A stretch of DNA of 64,000 nucleotides from Reclinomonas americana ATCC 50394 (GCA_048213135.1 PS015009.1:124001-188000); one strand, 5' to 3'; positions 34,506-44,780 are shown, counted from the first letter of the stretch. The notes: generated from the sequence alone by a model not told the origin. Translations and numbers: made by a program.

Positions 34506-37500
34506 TTATCGGAGCAGGGTGATGTCCCCTGTCTTCCTGAATTTTACACCATCTGTAAATACTACGTCAAGTGTATAGGTATATACGTCCATGGGTTGCA
34601 GTGCGCCTTTGAATTTACCGTCCCATCCCTGGTTGCGGTCCTCGGTCTGGAATACGACCTGCCCCCAGCGGTTGTATATTTTCCAGCTCATCTGCCCGAT
34701 ACCAAATCCCATTACACGTACCACATCTGCACTGCCGGTAAACCTGCCGGGTGTAAAGGCGTTGGGTACATCGAGCAATGGCTTGATGAGCGCCTGCACA
34801 TCAAGCGTGATACTGTCTACACAATTGGCCACATTGTAAGCATACAAAGTTGCCTGGAAGGTGCCGGTGGAATTGTACTGGTGTACGGGATTCACCTGTG
34901 TGGAGGTTTCCCCATCGCCGAAATTCCAGAGATAGCGGGTGGCACCAACAGACAGGTTGGTAAAACGCGTGGGCCTGTTCTCTTCCGCCGGGTTGGGCGC
35001 CCAGCTGAAATTAGCTGTGGGTATGGGATACACGGTAATAGTAAAATAGGCGGATGTGTCCCGTTTATTACAGGTATTATCGTCAATAGCAATCAGCCGT
35101 ACATTGTAAGTACCTACCGCGGTATATTCATGCGTAGGATTAGGATCGGTGGAGGTTTGCGTATCGCCGAATTCCCATATAAAATCCGTACCGCCGATGG
35201 AAGTATTTTTAAACTCAGCTTTGTAAGGTACGCAGCCGATGGGGTTTACCTCAAACTGTGCTTTTACATTAGGACTGATGCGCAGCGTTTTTTTGACCGA
35301 GTCGGGCGAATTACAGAACGTGGTATCATCTACCACCAGCGTTACTTCATAAGTGCCGGTAGAAGGATAAGTATGTATCTGTGAGCCAAAGCCGGTACGT
35401 ATGCGGGGCGAGCCATCACCAAAATCCCAGATGAAGGTTTTGTTGGTATAGTTAGGCAGCACAGCCGTGGTCAGGTTGTCAAACCGGTAACGAAGACTGC
35501 TGCAGCTGTCGAGTTTGGTAAAGCTGAAATCGGGTTTGACTTCATTATTACCCACTTTTACGCTGATGTACGCCGTATCGGCAATATTACAGGTAGAAGA
35601 GTCGATAGACACCAGCATGAGCTGGTAAGTGCCCACCTGGTTGTACGTATGACTGCTGGTATTGTTGGGCGCATAGGTCGTATCCGGTTTGGGATAAGTA
35701 GGATCGCCGTAATGCCAGATGTACATTTTTCCTTTGGCAAGTGTATCGGTAAACTTGATGGTGAGCGGTACACAACCTACCGTATCCACTACCCCGCCAA
35801 TGGTCGCTTTTACACTGGCACCCACGCCAGAAAAGTTCATCTCAATTTTAACAGCGGCCTGGTTACAGCCGATCGTTCCGTTATTCACGGCCCATACACC
35901 CGCGGTAGTAGGAAAGGGCACATCCCTGCCGCAGTTGGCACATATGCCCTGGTAAATAACACCATTGGCATCAAAACGGCTGGTACCGCCATCCACGTGA
36001 TCACCAACGCCGCCGTTCTGCCCGAAGTGTGTTCCGAACAGTTGGCTGTTGGCATCGCGTTCCAATACAAAAAAGTAGAAATCGGCGCCATCGGCTGCAG
36101 GTAAACCCGGTATGGGGTTGACTTCGGGCATACCATTGGTACCGGCAGACTGGAATAACTGGGTAATATTGAGACCACCGCCCCAGCCGGAAACGTATAC
36201 ATTCTGGCACCGGTCAACCAGGAAGGCTACCGGCGAAAGATTAGGAACCGCGGCGGCTGTTCCAAATACCGTGGAGTAAACAAAATTGGACAGGTCGGGC
36301 TGCAGTTTCGAAATAAACTGTTTGGACCCGGGGTTGCTGAACGTGGCATTCACTACCGGCCAGTTGCCCGTAGTGGTACCCATGATGTAAGGGAAACCGA
36401 ATTTATCGAACTGGATACCATATACGAGGTCATTACCTGATGTACCCATGAATGTTGTTTTGAGGAAGGGTCCGCCCGTTGTCGCGATCGAAGTGATAAA
36501 ACCGTCGCATTCCCCGCCCTGGAACGTGCTCCTGTATACACCTGTTTTATCGCCGGGTATGCTGGTGCTGGTTGTGCCGCCGGCAACATACAGTATGCCG
36601 GATACGGGGTTGATGGACAATACAAACGCCGCATCATCACCACCGCCGCCAAAAAAGGTACTGTAAGTAAGCGCCAGGCTGGGCGTGAATTTCAATAGGG
36701 CGCCGTCCTGCCTGCCGCCGCCAAATGAGGCCTGGCCTGCGGTAGCGGTCACGGGAAAATCGGAGGATTGGGTACAGGAAGCCAGGTATACATTACCTGC
36801 CGCGTCGAGGATCACTTCGCTGCGGGCATCATCGCCATAGTTCCTGCGGGTGGCATCGGTACCGGGCGGGTTGGCATATTTATGCCTGATATTGACACCA
36901 TCGTTATTGCTGCCTCCTATTTTGGTGGAAGCAATCATCGCACCGCTACTGTTGAATTTGGTGATCACGATATCATAACCGCCCAAAGCCGTATTGGCCG
37001 TGGTTACGGGGTAATTGGTCGAAAAACTCCTGCCCGCCATTACCAGGTTACCCTGTGCATCGCACATCAAACTGTGGGGTTGTTCGTTGCCTGAGCCGCC
37101 CACATAAGTGGCATACATCCTGTTCCTGCCATTGGGCGATAATTTCATTAACGCGATATCATAAGGGAATAAACCATTCTCCGTTACACCACCGCCAAAA
37201 GTGGCCTGGTAAGCGCCCGGTGAAGTGGGGTAACCTTCGCCATAACATACACCGCCCATAAAGAAACTGCCGTCGGGGCCCGGCGTAGCAGTGAAGCCCC
37301 AGTTATCGGCCGTGCTGCCGGTGAAGCTGGAGAAGATCAGCGAAGGGTCAACAACCAGTGTGCTGGCGGGATCATAATCCCCTACTTTGAAGCGAACGAT
37401 GTTACCGTTGACAACATATTTACAGTCAACCGTATTTCTTTTACCCGCAACAGAGGACTGGTAACTATAAGGATACAACTCTTTTACATCACCTACAGAA

Positions 37501-38090
37501 GTACTAATCACCAGTTCTTTATTCTTCACCTGCAGGCGATCGGCACCCTGGTAACGCATAGCGATGGCGTTTACATTGCCGCCGGGCTTTACAATAAAAT
37601 CGTACTTCAGTTTATCGCCGTCGCTGTAATAACGTACATCAATATTCGGGTACACGTTGGCGTAAGTAACGGCATTATAGATGCGGCATTCATCGGCCCA
37701 TTTGGATCGGTCCTGGCCAATGAAATAGTTGTTGTAATTGGGCAGCATTTTATCGGGCACAGCCATTACTTTGGAAGAGCTGCCAAGGAATTCTACTTTA
37801 TAAGCGTGTGATCTTACAGTAACAACGGGTTTGGGGTTCTGGCTGCCGATGCCGTGCCCGTGCATCAGTTCCGACAGTTTTGCGAGGTCGTCGGGGTTGC
37901 TCATCTGTACGGTAAACCCATTATTTTCAAGATAGAAAGCCCCGTAGGAAAAATTGCCCCGGTAATTGACACGGCCATCCCACTGGCCTTTGTTCTCAAT
38001 AAATTCCATCTGGGCCCGGGAAGAGAAGGTCAGTGTAAGGATCAAAAGAAGTAAGTAGAAACGAGGTAGTATTTTCCTGGATAAGTTCAA
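34506..38090 (-). CDS. giant PKD-domain surface protein with T9SS type B sorting domain
   Basis: 1194 residues. Signal peptide (to about residue 26), an N-terminal beta-rich domain (MEFIENKGQWDGRVNYRG) of the type next to SBBP repeats, a beta-propeller-like stretch of SBBP-type repeats (about 245-740, GGxGNDxxxGIxxD-like), then four PKD domains (FGDG or FGDT motifs) across about 760-1090, and a gliding-motility-type C-terminal domain (VPNAFTPG, YNRWGQVVF, QGWDGKFKG, YTYTLDVVF) that defines type B cargo. Likely exported to the cell surface, possibly as an adhesin. Paired with PorP/SprF downstream. Confidence 0.9.
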   Translation of the reverse strand: MNLSRKILPRFYLLLLILTLTFSSRAQMEFIENKGQWDGRVNYRGNFSYGAFYLENNGFTVQMSNPDDLAKLSELMHGHGIGSQNPKPVVTVRSHAYKVEFLGSSSKVMAVPDKMLPNYNNYFIGQDRSKWADECRIYNAVTYANVYPNIDVRYYSDGDKLKYDFIVKPGGNVNAIAMRYQGADRLQVKNKELVISTSVGDVKELYPYSYQSSVAGKRNTVDCKYVVNGNIVRFKVGDYDPASTLVVDPSLIFSSFTGSTADNWGFTATPGPDGSFFMGGVCYGEGYPTSPGAYQATFGGGVTENGLFPYDIALMKLSPNGRNRMYATYVGGSGNEQPHSLMCDAQGNLVMAGRSFSTNYPVTTANTALGGYDIVITKFNSSGAMIASTKIGGSNNDGVNIRHKYANPPGTDATRRNYGDDARSEVILDAAGNVYLASCTQSSDFPVTATAGQASFGGGRQDGALLKFTPSLALTYSTFFGGGGDDAAFVLSINPVSGILYVAGGTTSTSIPGDKTGVYRSTFQGGECDGFITSIATTGGPFLKTTFMGTSGNDLVYGIQFDKFGFPYIMGTTTGNWPVVNATFSNPGSKQFISKLQPDLSNFVYSTVFGTAAAVPNLSPVAFLVDRCQNVYVSGWGGGLNITQLFQSAGTNGMPEVNPIPGLPAADGADFYFFVLERDANSQLFGTHFGQNGGVGDHVDGGTSRFDANGVIYQGICANCGRDVPFPTTAGVWAVNNGTIGCNQAAVKIEMNFSGVGASVKATIGGVVDTVGCVPLTIKFTDTLAKGKMYIWHYGDPTYPKPDTTYAPNNTSSHTYNQVGTYQLMLVSIDSSTCNIADTAYISVKVGNNEVKPDFSFTKLDSCSSLRYRFDNLTTAVLPNYTNKTFIWDFGDGSPRIRTGFGSQIHTYPSTGTYEVTLVVDDTTFCNSPDSVKKTLRISPNVKAQFEVNPIGCVPYKAEFKNTSIGGTDFIWEFGDTQTSTDPNPTHEYTAVGTYNVRLIAIDDNTCNKRDTSAYFTITVYPIPTANFSWAPNPAEENRPTRFTNLSVGATRYLWNFGDGETSTQVNPVHQYNSTGTFQATLYAYNVANCVDSITLDVQALIKPLLDVPNAFTPGRFTGSADVVRVMGFGIGQMSWKIYNRWGQVVFQTEDRNQGWDGKFKGALQPMDVYTYTLDVVFTDGVKFRKTGDITLLR

Positions 38091-38165
38091 GCGAATCTTT
38101 TTTACAATTTACTAATATAAAACGACATCTGCAGGGCGTATTCAGTTACAGAATGGTTAAAATAG

Positions 38166-40280
38166 CTACGATATTTTGCTCCATGCCGTTTTGTTTTTCT
38201 GCTCCTGCAGGAAATTTTTAACAGGCTGGTTTTCGGGGGCAGAAAGGTCGGGGTCTTTATCGAGGATATGGGATACTGCGTCTCTTGCCGCTTCCAGGAT
38301 CACTTTATCCTGAACAATATTGGCCAGCTTAAAGTTCAGTACGCCGCTCTGGCGGGTACCTTCAATGTCGCCCGGCCCCCTTAATTCCAGGTCCTTTTCG
38401 GCTATGGCGAAGCCGTCGTTGGTGGCCGTCATCACTTTCAGCCTTTCCCGGGCATCCTGCGACAGTTTGGGCCCGGTGAGGAGGATGCAGTAGCTTTTTT
38501 CTGCCCCGCGGCCTACCCTGCCCCGCAACTGGTGCATCTGGGAAAGACCGAACTTTTCAGCGCTTTCTATCACCATAACACTGGCATTGGGCACGTTCAC
38601 CCCTACTTCAATCACCGTGGTGCTCACCATCAGCTGGGTTTCGCCCTTAACGAACCGCTGCATATTGGTGTCTTTCTGCTCGGGTGTTTGCCTGCCGTGG
38701 ACCATACTGATCCAGTATTTGGGCTCGGGGAAAAAGGATTTCACTTCCTCGAAGCCTTTCATCAGGTTCTCGTAGTCCAGCGTGCTGCTTTCTTCAATGA
38801 GCGGGTATACCAGGTAGGCCTGGCGCCCTTTGGCAATTTCTTCCTTTACAAAATCCATTACCCGTGGCCGCATACTTTCCATACGGTGAATCGTATGTAC
38901 GGGTTGCCTGCCGGGCGGTAATTCGTCGATCACGCTGTAATCCAGGTCGCCATAGGCGGTAAGGGCCAGCGTCCGGGGGATTGGCGTAGCGGTCATTACG
39001 AGTATGTGCGGCGGTATGGCATTCTTTTTCCACAATTGCGCCCGCTGGGCCACTCCAAATTTGTGCTGCTCGTCAATAACCGCAAATCCCAGGTTCTTAA
39101 AATTCACTTTATCCTCTATCACGGCATGGGTGCCTACCAGTATATTCACCGTTCCGTCGGTACAGCCGGCCAGCACTTCCCGCCGCTCTTTGGTTTTAGA
39201 TGAGCCCGTAAGCAGTTTTACACAAACCGGCATTTCTTTTACCAGCGAACAAATACTGCCGAAATGCTGGCGGGCCAGAATCTCCGTGGGGGCCATCATC
39301 ACCGACTGGAAACCGTTATCGGCTGCCAGCAGCATGGCCATCAGGGCCACAATCGTTTTCCCGCTGCCCACATCCCCTTGTAAGAGGCGGTTCATCTGCC
39401 GCCCGCTGCCTGCATCCTGCCGTATCTCTTTCAACACCCGTTTTTGGGCGCCGGTCAGACTAAAAGGCAGGTACTGGTTATAAAAAGTATTGAAATGATC
39501 GCCCACTTTATCAAATACCAGGCCCCGGCTGAAGCGGTGACGGCTGCCCCGGATGAGCGCCATCCGCAACTGGGCAAAGAACAGTTCTTCAAACTTGATG
39601 CGGCGCAGGGCGTGGTGGTAATGCTTTTCCGATGCCGGGAAATGCACCTGGCGGTAAGCATCGAAACGGCTGATGAATTTGTATTGTTTGATGATATGCT
39701 CCGGCAGGTTCTCAGGCAGATCTTTTTCTGTGATCAGCTGCAGGAGAGAATAAGTGAGTTTGCTGATGGCCCTGCCGTTGAGCCCCCTGGCTTTCAGTTT
39801 TTCGGTGGTGGGGTACACCGGCTCGAGAAAGGCTTTACCGGCAGGTTGCTGAACCAGGGGTTCCAGTTCGGGATGAGACACCTGGGGTTTGTTCATGAAA
39901 AAACCCAGTTTGCCGAATACGAGGTACTGCCGTCCGGGTTCTATGGCTTTCTGCACCCAATTGATGCCCTGGAACCATACCAGTTCCATTTCACCGGTAT
40001 CGTCCTGCAACTGGGCTACCAGGCGGCGGCTTCTTTTTTCGCCGAGTACCTGTACAGAGGTAATGCGGCCCGCCACCTGCGCATATTCATTGCGGTAAGT
40101 GAGGGAGCCTATGCTGTCAATTCTTGTTTTGTCGATATGCCGCAGGGGAAAATGTTCCAGCAGGTCGCGGAAAGTGAATATCTGCAGTTCCTTACGCAAC
40201 AGGTCACCACGCTGGGTGCTCACCCCGTGAATATATTCGATGGGGTTCAATAAGGTATTGGTGCTGAAACCTGTTGCCAT
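38166..40280 (-). CDS. recG: ATP-dependent DNA helicase RecG
   Basis: 704 residues from the ATG at 40280; an open frame upstream adds 47 residues that do not fit. The N-terminal wedge/OB domain (about 60-165) is followed by helicase motifs: Walker A GDVGSGKT, DEQH motif II (VIDEQHKFG), TATPIPRTLALTAYG, and the C-terminal VATTVIEVGVNVPNA-type and QLRGRVGRG motifs. Remodels stalled replication forks and Holliday junctions. A TATATTTG element lies immediately before the ATG, so the message is nearly leaderless. Confidence 0.94.
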   Translation of the reverse strand: MATGFSTNTLLNPIEYIHGVSTQRGDLLRKELQIFTFRDLLEHFPLRHIDKTRIDSIGSLTYRNEYAQVAGRITSVQVLGEKRSRRLVAQLQDDTGEMELVWFQGINWVQKAIEPGRQYLVFGKLGFFMNKPQVSHPELEPLVQQPAGKAFLEPVYPTTEKLKARGLNGRAISKLTYSLLQLITEKDLPENLPEHIIKQYKFISRFDAYRQVHFPASEKHYHHALRRIKFEELFFAQLRMALIRGSRHRFSRGLVFDKVGDHFNTFYNQYLPFSLTGAQKRVLKEIRQDAGSGRQMNRLLQGDVGSGKTIVALMAMLLAADNGFQSVMMAPTEILARQHFGSICSLVKEMPVCVKLLTGSSKTKERREVLAGCTDGTVNILVGTHAVIEDKVNFKNLGFAVIDEQHKFGVAQRAQLWKKNAIPPHILVMTATPIPRTLALTAYGDLDYSVIDELPPGRQPVHTIHRMESMRPRVMDFVKEEIAKGRQAYLVYPLIEESSTLDYENLMKGFEEVKSFFPEPKYWISMVHGRQTPEQKDTNMQRFVKGETQLMVSTTVIEVGVNVPNASVMVIESAEKFGLSQMHQLRGRVGRGAEKSYCILLTGPKLSQDARERLKVMTATNDGFAIAEKDLELRGPGDIEGTRQSGVLNFKLANIVQDKVILEAARDAVSHILDKDPDLSAPENQPVKNFLQEQKNKTAWSKIS

Positions 40281-40287
40281 TGAAATA

Positions 40288-40295
40288 CAAATATA
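40288..40295 (-). promoter_or_regulatory. candidate -7 element for recG
   Basis: TATATTTG on the minus strand, 7 bases before the recG ATG. The predicted start of the message would fall on or beside the initiation codon. Confidence 0.4.
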
Positions 40296-40340
40296 TTTTA
40301 TTGGTCTCTTTTTAAACGGGAGTATCTTACATCCTTTCAA

Positions 40341-41441
40341 ATGAATACCCCAACGCTCTACCGTTTCCATGCGCTTACAGGATTGAGGGCCCTCGCTGCC
40401 ATCATGGTATTTGTGTACCATAACCGGAAAGTATGGATAGGCTTTTTACCAGAGTATGTTATCCGGCTGTTAAATGAATTCCATACCGGCGTATCCGTTT
40501 TCTTCGTTTTGAGCGGCTTCCTGATCACTTACACTTATGGAGATGAGCCCGCCCGCAGCGGTAAAGCTTATCGGCAATATATTTTCGTTCGCATGGCCCG
40601 CATTTTCCCGATCTACCTGGTACTGCTTTCGATCAAATACATTGACCTTGGCTTCCCCGGTAGACTGGAAATGGGTTTAACCTATACGCTTACCCACGGG
40701 CTATTCAAGAACTACTCCCTTTCCGGCATACCGCAAGCCTGGTCGCTCACAACCGAACTTTGTTTTTATGTACTGGCGCCGTTTATCGTTATGATCGCTG
40801 TAAAAAATGTTTACAGGGCTTTACTCCTTCTGGCCGGTATGCTGACTGCCTGTTTATTGCTGGGCTGGGGGTTGCATGCGGCAGGACTTAATCCGCATAA
40901 TTTTTTATACAACCCGATGTTTGTTTGCAATACCGTTTTCTTCGGCCGGTTCGCAGAATTTTTTGCTGGCATACTATTGGCATTATTCATCCGCAACTCC
41001 ATGCGCTTACCGCGTTTCCTGCAATGGCGTCACCAGACGTTATTGGGCGGGCTGGGTATGATTGTCATACTGGGGCTTATTCTTCTTTTCCAGGAAAATA
41101 TGTGGACACACGGTATCGACAACTGGGGTGGCCTGCTGGTCCGTAACCTGTTGTTCCCGGTAGCAACAATGGTTTTTATTCATGGCCTCATCAAAGAAAA
41201 AACCTGGGTACAGTGGTTGCTGGGGAATAAGGTGGCCGTGTTACTGGGCAATGCGTCCTTCATCTTTTACCTCGTGCACATCAACTATGTCAATAATGTT
41301 ACCTGGAAATGGCATCATTTCCCCGACAGGAATTTTACCCTGCTCTGGCTCATAAGTATTGTTTTGTACTGGTTGATAGAAAAGCCGGTGTATCAATTCT
41401 TTAAAGGGGTCATTCGTAAACCCCGGCATACCAACGATTAG
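40341..41441 (+). CDS. OafA/YrhL-type membrane acyltransferase
   Basis: 366 residues with about ten hydrophobic spans. The N-terminal motif FHALTGLRALAAIMVFVYH carries the catalytic-type His/Arg, and the family block FFVLSGFLITYTYG and RMARIFPIYL follow. Acyltransferase_3 members acetylate surface polysaccharide, lipid A or peptidoglycan sugars; acceptor here unknown. Its final 4 bases overlap the convergent helicase gene. Divergent from recG. Confidence 0.88.
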   Translation: MNTPTLYRFHALTGLRALAAIMVFVYHNRKVWIGFLPEYVIRLLNEFHTGVSVFFVLSGFLITYTYGDEPARSGKAYRQYIFVRMARIFPIYLVLLSIKYIDLGFPGRLEMGLTYTLTHGLFKNYSLSGIPQAWSLTTELCFYVLAPFIVMIAVKNVYRALLLLAGMLTACLLLGWGLHAAGLNPHNFLYNPMFVCNTVFFGRFAEFFAGILLALFIRNSMRLPRFLQWRHQTLLGGLGMIVILGLILLFQENMWTHGIDNWGGLLVRNLLFPVATMVFIHGLIKEKTWVQWLLGNKVAVLLGNASFIFYLVHINYVNNVTWKWHHFPDRNFTLLWLISIVLYWLIEKPVYQFFKGVIRKPRHTND

Positions 41442-42679
41442 TTGCTCTTGGGTCGTGGTTTGAAGTGCCTTTTACCGCCTCCGCCTTTACCGCGATTGCC
41501 TCCGCCACCCTGGCGGGATGATAACTGTGGGTTGAAAACAGGTGTTTCGCCCAGCTCAGCGGGCACTTCCGTCTTGGTTACGGTTTTCCCGATCAGTTTT
41601 TCAATAGCGGCGAATTTGCGCTGCTCTTTGGGGCTGATGAAGGTGTAAGCGGTACCATCGGCTTCTGCCCGGGCGGTACGGCCAATACGGTGTACATAAT
41701 CCTCCCCGTCGTGCGGTACATCATAATTGATCACCAGTTCTATATTGTCGATGTCGATGCCCCGGCTGAGGATATCCGTAGCGATGAGTACCGGCAACCG
41801 GCGGCTCTTGAACCGCATCAGCACTTCTTCCCGTTTGTCCTGTTCCAGGTCACTGTGGATCTCGTCCACATTCAGTCGGTTTCGTTTAAGCTCCCGCGTT
41901 AGTTGCTTTACGCTGAGTTTGCTGCTGCAGAAGATGAGTACCGATTTGAATTCTTTTTTATGCAGGAGGTGTTTAATAAGCGGAATTTTCTGTGTGTCGT
42001 ACACTACGAATGCTTCCTGTATGATCTTGTCGTTGGGCTTGCTGATGGCGATGTTGATCTCAACAGGCTGGTGCAATATTTTCCTGGCCATTTCCCTGAT
42101 CTTGAAAGGCATGGTGGCCGAGAGGAGTATGTTCTGTCTTTGTGGCGGCAGGCTGTTGATGATGAACATGATGTCGTCATAAAAACCCATGTCCAGCATA
42201 CGGTCGGCCTCATCTAATACGAGATACTTCAGTCCCTTCAGTTTTACATAACCCATTTTAATGTGGGCCATCATTTTACCGGGGGTGCAGATCACCACAT
42301 CGGCGCCCTGGCTCAGTGCTTTCTTTTCCTGTATAAAAGCATTGCCGTCGCCACCGCCGTATACCGCGATGGAACTTACAGAAGTGAAATAGGAAAGGCC
42401 CTCCATGTGCTGGGATATCTGTATGGCGAGTTCACGTGTGGGTACGATCACCAGCGCCAGGTTGGTATGGTCTTCTGCCGGATCGGTAATGATTTTGTTG
42501 ATCAGTGGCAGCAGGAAAGCGGCTGTTTTACCGGTGCCCGTCTGCGCAGAAGCGATCACGTCCCTTCCCTCCATAACGGCGGGTATCACTTCCGCCTGCA
42601 CCGGGGTGGCTGTTTCATAACCTGAAGCGTCGATACCCTCCATCAGCCTGTTGTCAAATCCGAAATCTGTAAAATTCAA
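41438..42679 (-). CDS. DEAD-box RNA helicase, RhlE-like
   Basis: 413 residues. All motifs seen: Q motif region (ATPVQAEVIP), Walker A AQTGTGKTAAF, PTRELAIQI, DEAD at LVLDEADRMLDMGF, SAT (LLSATMP), ATDILSRGIDID and HRIGRTARA. The C-terminal Gly/Lys/Arg-rich tail (GGGGNRGKGGGGKRHFKP) is typical of RNA-binding extensions. Likely role in ribosome assembly or cold adaptation. Overlaps the acyltransferase stop by 4 bases. Confidence 0.93.
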   Translation of the reverse strand: MNFTDFGFDNRLMEGIDASGYETATPVQAEVIPAVMEGRDVIASAQTGTGKTAAFLLPLINKIITDPAEDHTNLALVIVPTRELAIQISQHMEGLSYFTSVSSIAVYGGGDGNAFIQEKKALSQGADVVICTPGKMMAHIKMGYVKLKGLKYLVLDEADRMLDMGFYDDIMFIINSLPPQRQNILLSATMPFKIREMARKILHQPVEINIAISKPNDKIIQEAFVVYDTQKIPLIKHLLHKKEFKSVLIFCSSKLSVKQLTRELKRNRLNVDEIHSDLEQDKREEVLMRFKSRRLPVLIATDILSRGIDIDNIELVINYDVPHDGEDYVHRIGRTARAEADGTAYTFISPKEQRKFAAIEKLIGKTVTKTEVPAELGETPVFNPQLSSRQGGGGNRGKGGGGKRHFKPRPKSN

Positions 42680-42802
42680 AATTGCTGGTTTGTTTTGCCC
42701 GCGAAGATAGGTTATTTGTCAGACAGGCCAGCAGGAACAGGCTCCAGGGCGGCATACCTATTTGAATATCGCTACCGCAAAGGCACCAAGAGGCAAAACC
42801 CT

Positions 42803-42834
42803 GAACTCAGTTACCTGTTTTACAGCTTTCGCGG
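42803..42834. repeat. dispersed 32-base repeat, copy 2
   Basis: Partner of the copy at 21267-21299: about 27 of 32 positions identical with one gap. Confidence 0.55.
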
Positions 42835-42914
42835 CTTTGTGGGAATTGGGCTCCCATTAACCAGGCATACTGCCGGTCACAAGTATCACATTTCCGGGAT
42901 GAGGAGCGATCAGC

Positions 42915-42922
42915 TATCTTTG
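42915..42922 (+). promoter_or_regulatory. candidate -7 element for cvfB
   Basis: TATCTTTG, exact TAnnTTTG, 18 bases before the ATG at 42940. It overlaps a GTG that could otherwise be taken as a start, which supports the ATG. Confidence 0.5.
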
Positions 42923-42939
42923 TGCTTTATAACGATAAC

Positions 42940-43770
42940 ATGATCAGGGTCGGAGAATACAATACACTTAACGTAATACGCGAAACGCCTATCGGGGTTT
43001 ACCTCGATGACGGTGCCGAAGGAATACTGCTTCCCAACCGGTTTGTACCGGCGGGCACCAAAACAGGCGACAACCTCCGTGTATTTATTTACCACGATGG
43101 CGAGGAAAGGCTCATCGCCACCACACAGCAACCCAAAGGCGTGCTGGGCGATATTGTCAAACTCCGCGTAGTGAGCATCACCCCGCAGGGCGCCTTTATG
43201 GATAACGGGCTGATGAAAGACCTGTTTGTGCCGAAATCCAGGCAGCAGCGGGGCATGATACCCAACGGGGAATACCTCGTTAAGATATATCTCGACGAAC
43301 AAACGGGCAGGCTGGCCGCTACAGAAAAGATCGATGGGTTCCTCAGTAATGAGGAGCTGACGGTGAAGGAAAAAGATATGGTTGATCTCACGGTATACCG
43401 CCGAACGGATATTGGTTACGTGGTGATCATCAACAACACGCATACCGGTGTATTGCATCATAACGAGATCTACCGCAGTATTGGAACAGGTGACCGCTTC
43501 AAGGGTTTTATTAAAAAAATATATGCCGACAACCGCATTGATGTGGCCGCGGGCAAACCGGGTTACGACCGTGTTGAAGATGAATCAGGAAAAATACTCC
43601 GCCTGCTGCAGGAGAACAATGGCTTCCTCCCCTACCACGACAAAAGTGATCCCGAAGAAATTTACGCGTTCTTTTCCATGAGTAAGAAAACGTTCAAAAT
43701 GACAACCGGTAATTTATACAGGCAAAAGAAAATTGTGTTTGAAGAAGGCGGCATAAGACTTGTTGGATAA
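42940..43770 (+). CDS. S1-like RNA-binding protein CvfB
   Basis: 276 residues from the ATG at 42940. The N-terminal MIRVGEYNTLNVIRET and GVYLDDGAEGILLPNRFVP match the CvfB S1-like start; further S1-like domains follow (AFMDNGLMKDLFVPKSRQ), then YVVIINNTHTGVLHHNEIYRSIGTGDRFKGFIKKI and a C-terminal winged-helix-like region (YAFFSMSKKTFKMTTGNLYRQKKI). Binds RNA; links to virulence-factor control are known in other phyla and may not apply here. Divergent from the RhlE gene. Confidence 0.9.
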   Translation: MIRVGEYNTLNVIRETPIGVYLDDGAEGILLPNRFVPAGTKTGDNLRVFIYHDGEERLIATTQQPKGVLGDIVKLRVVSITPQGAFMDNGLMKDLFVPKSRQQRGMIPNGEYLVKIYLDEQTGRLAATEKIDGFLSNEELTVKEKDMVDLTVYRRTDIGYVVIINNTHTGVLHHNEIYRSIGTGDRFKGFIKKIYADNRIDVAAGKPGYDRVEDESGKILRLLQENNGFLPYHDKSDPEEIYAFFSMSKKTFKMTTGNLYRQKKIVFEEGGIRLVG

Positions 43771-43799
43771 TAGTATCATCAGCAAAGCGCATAATAAAA

Positions 43800-43824
43800 C
43801 CGGGATCCCTGGCTGGAATCCCGG
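43800..43824. terminator. hairpin between convergent genes
   Basis: CCGGGAT (43800-43806) pairs with ATCCCGG (43818-43824). No strong T-run follows on either strand, so it may be a weak terminator. Confidence 0.5.
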
Positions 43825-43842
43825 CATAACATACATTTTATA

Positions 43843-44604
43843 CTAATAGCTGTAGGTATATACAGTTGTGTTGCCTCCAACTGCCTCATATCTTGTCTCT
43901 TTCACCGGGTAGCCATCGGCATCCATTTCAAATTTACTTTCTGCATCCCATTTTATAGTACCCATCGCATCTTTCGTCCTGTACCGCACCTGCCTGTTCC
44001 TGGGTGTCTTTCCGAATAAAGAATAAGATCGCCAGTAGCCGTGAGGATTGGGCATGGTATTAAAAGCATTATTGTCATAGGTATAATCGCCCCTGGTACT
44101 AAGAACACCATTATAATATATTTCCTGCGAAATATAATTACCTCCTGCTATCGTATACCGTACCTCAAAATCATTGCTATTTGATGGAGAGCCCACCTTC
44201 CTGATAATATATCCTTCGTCATTGTAAGTGAACCCGTAATTATAGGTAACAACCCCTGCACTGTTCTTAAAAACGATATTGGTTACATACCCTTTGGCGT
44301 TCAATACACACTCCTTGGTTAACCTGAAACTGTTATCAGCATTGTTTCTTTCCGTTACTACCAATGATGCATCAGATACGTAATCAAAAGTTGATGTAAT
44401 GTTGTCGTCACTTATGGATGCGATCCTTCCTTTTGCATCATAGGCGTAAATCTCTGTTTCAGGAGTTCCGCCGTTATATAAGGTTACCAACTGTGAAATG
44501 AACTTGGTAACCGCCGGTGCCGGGGTTAATGGAGCCGGAGTTGTTTCTTTTTTACAACCGGCCATTACTGCAAGAACAAAAAAAGTGAAGCATAATTTTT
44601 TCAT
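43843..44604 (-). CDS. lipoprotein with YD-like repeats, unknown function
   Basis: 253 residues from the ATG at 44604, chosen because it starts a lipoprotein signal with lipobox LAVMAGC (mature Cys16). The body has short beta-strand repeats of the kind seen in RHS/YD-like or DUF4595-type lipoproteins (IYAYDAKGRIASI, YNYGFTYNDEGYIIRK, DGYPVKETRY). Function unknown; probably outer-membrane anchored. An upstream ATG would add 30 residues and lose the lipobox start. Confidence 0.78.
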   Translation of the reverse strand: MKKLCFTFFVLAVMAGCKKETTPAPLTPAPAVTKFISQLVTLYNGGTPETEIYAYDAKGRIASISDDNITSTFDYVSDASLVVTERNNADNSFRLTKECVLNAKGYVTNIVFKNSAGVVTYNYGFTYNDEGYIIRKVGSPSNSNDFEVRYTIAGGNYISQEIYYNGVLSTRGDYTYDNNAFNTMPNPHGYWRSYSLFGKTPRNRQVRYRTKDAMGTIKWDAESKFEMDADGYPVKETRYEAVGGNTTVYTYSY

Positions 44605-44780
44605 GATCTTTATTTTAAACTGTTTGTTTTTGATTACGATGTAAAAATGCAACCCGGCAACGGTCTGCTCAATTTTACTCCACCCAAATGCCAATAAGCT
44701 TATTTAAAATGCAGCTATCCTGTGGTTAAATGAAATGCAGGAAAACATGAAGACAGATGAAACAACAACGGAATAAAATA

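Larger units (their letters stand above)
42680..42939. other. 260-base intergenic region with dispersed repeats and the cvfB promoter
   Basis: Contains a CGCAAAGGCACCAAGAGGC stretch near 42776 of the same type as at 53140 and a 32-base repeat at 42803-42834. The cvfB -7 element is at the right end. No small gene was found. Confidence 0.5.
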
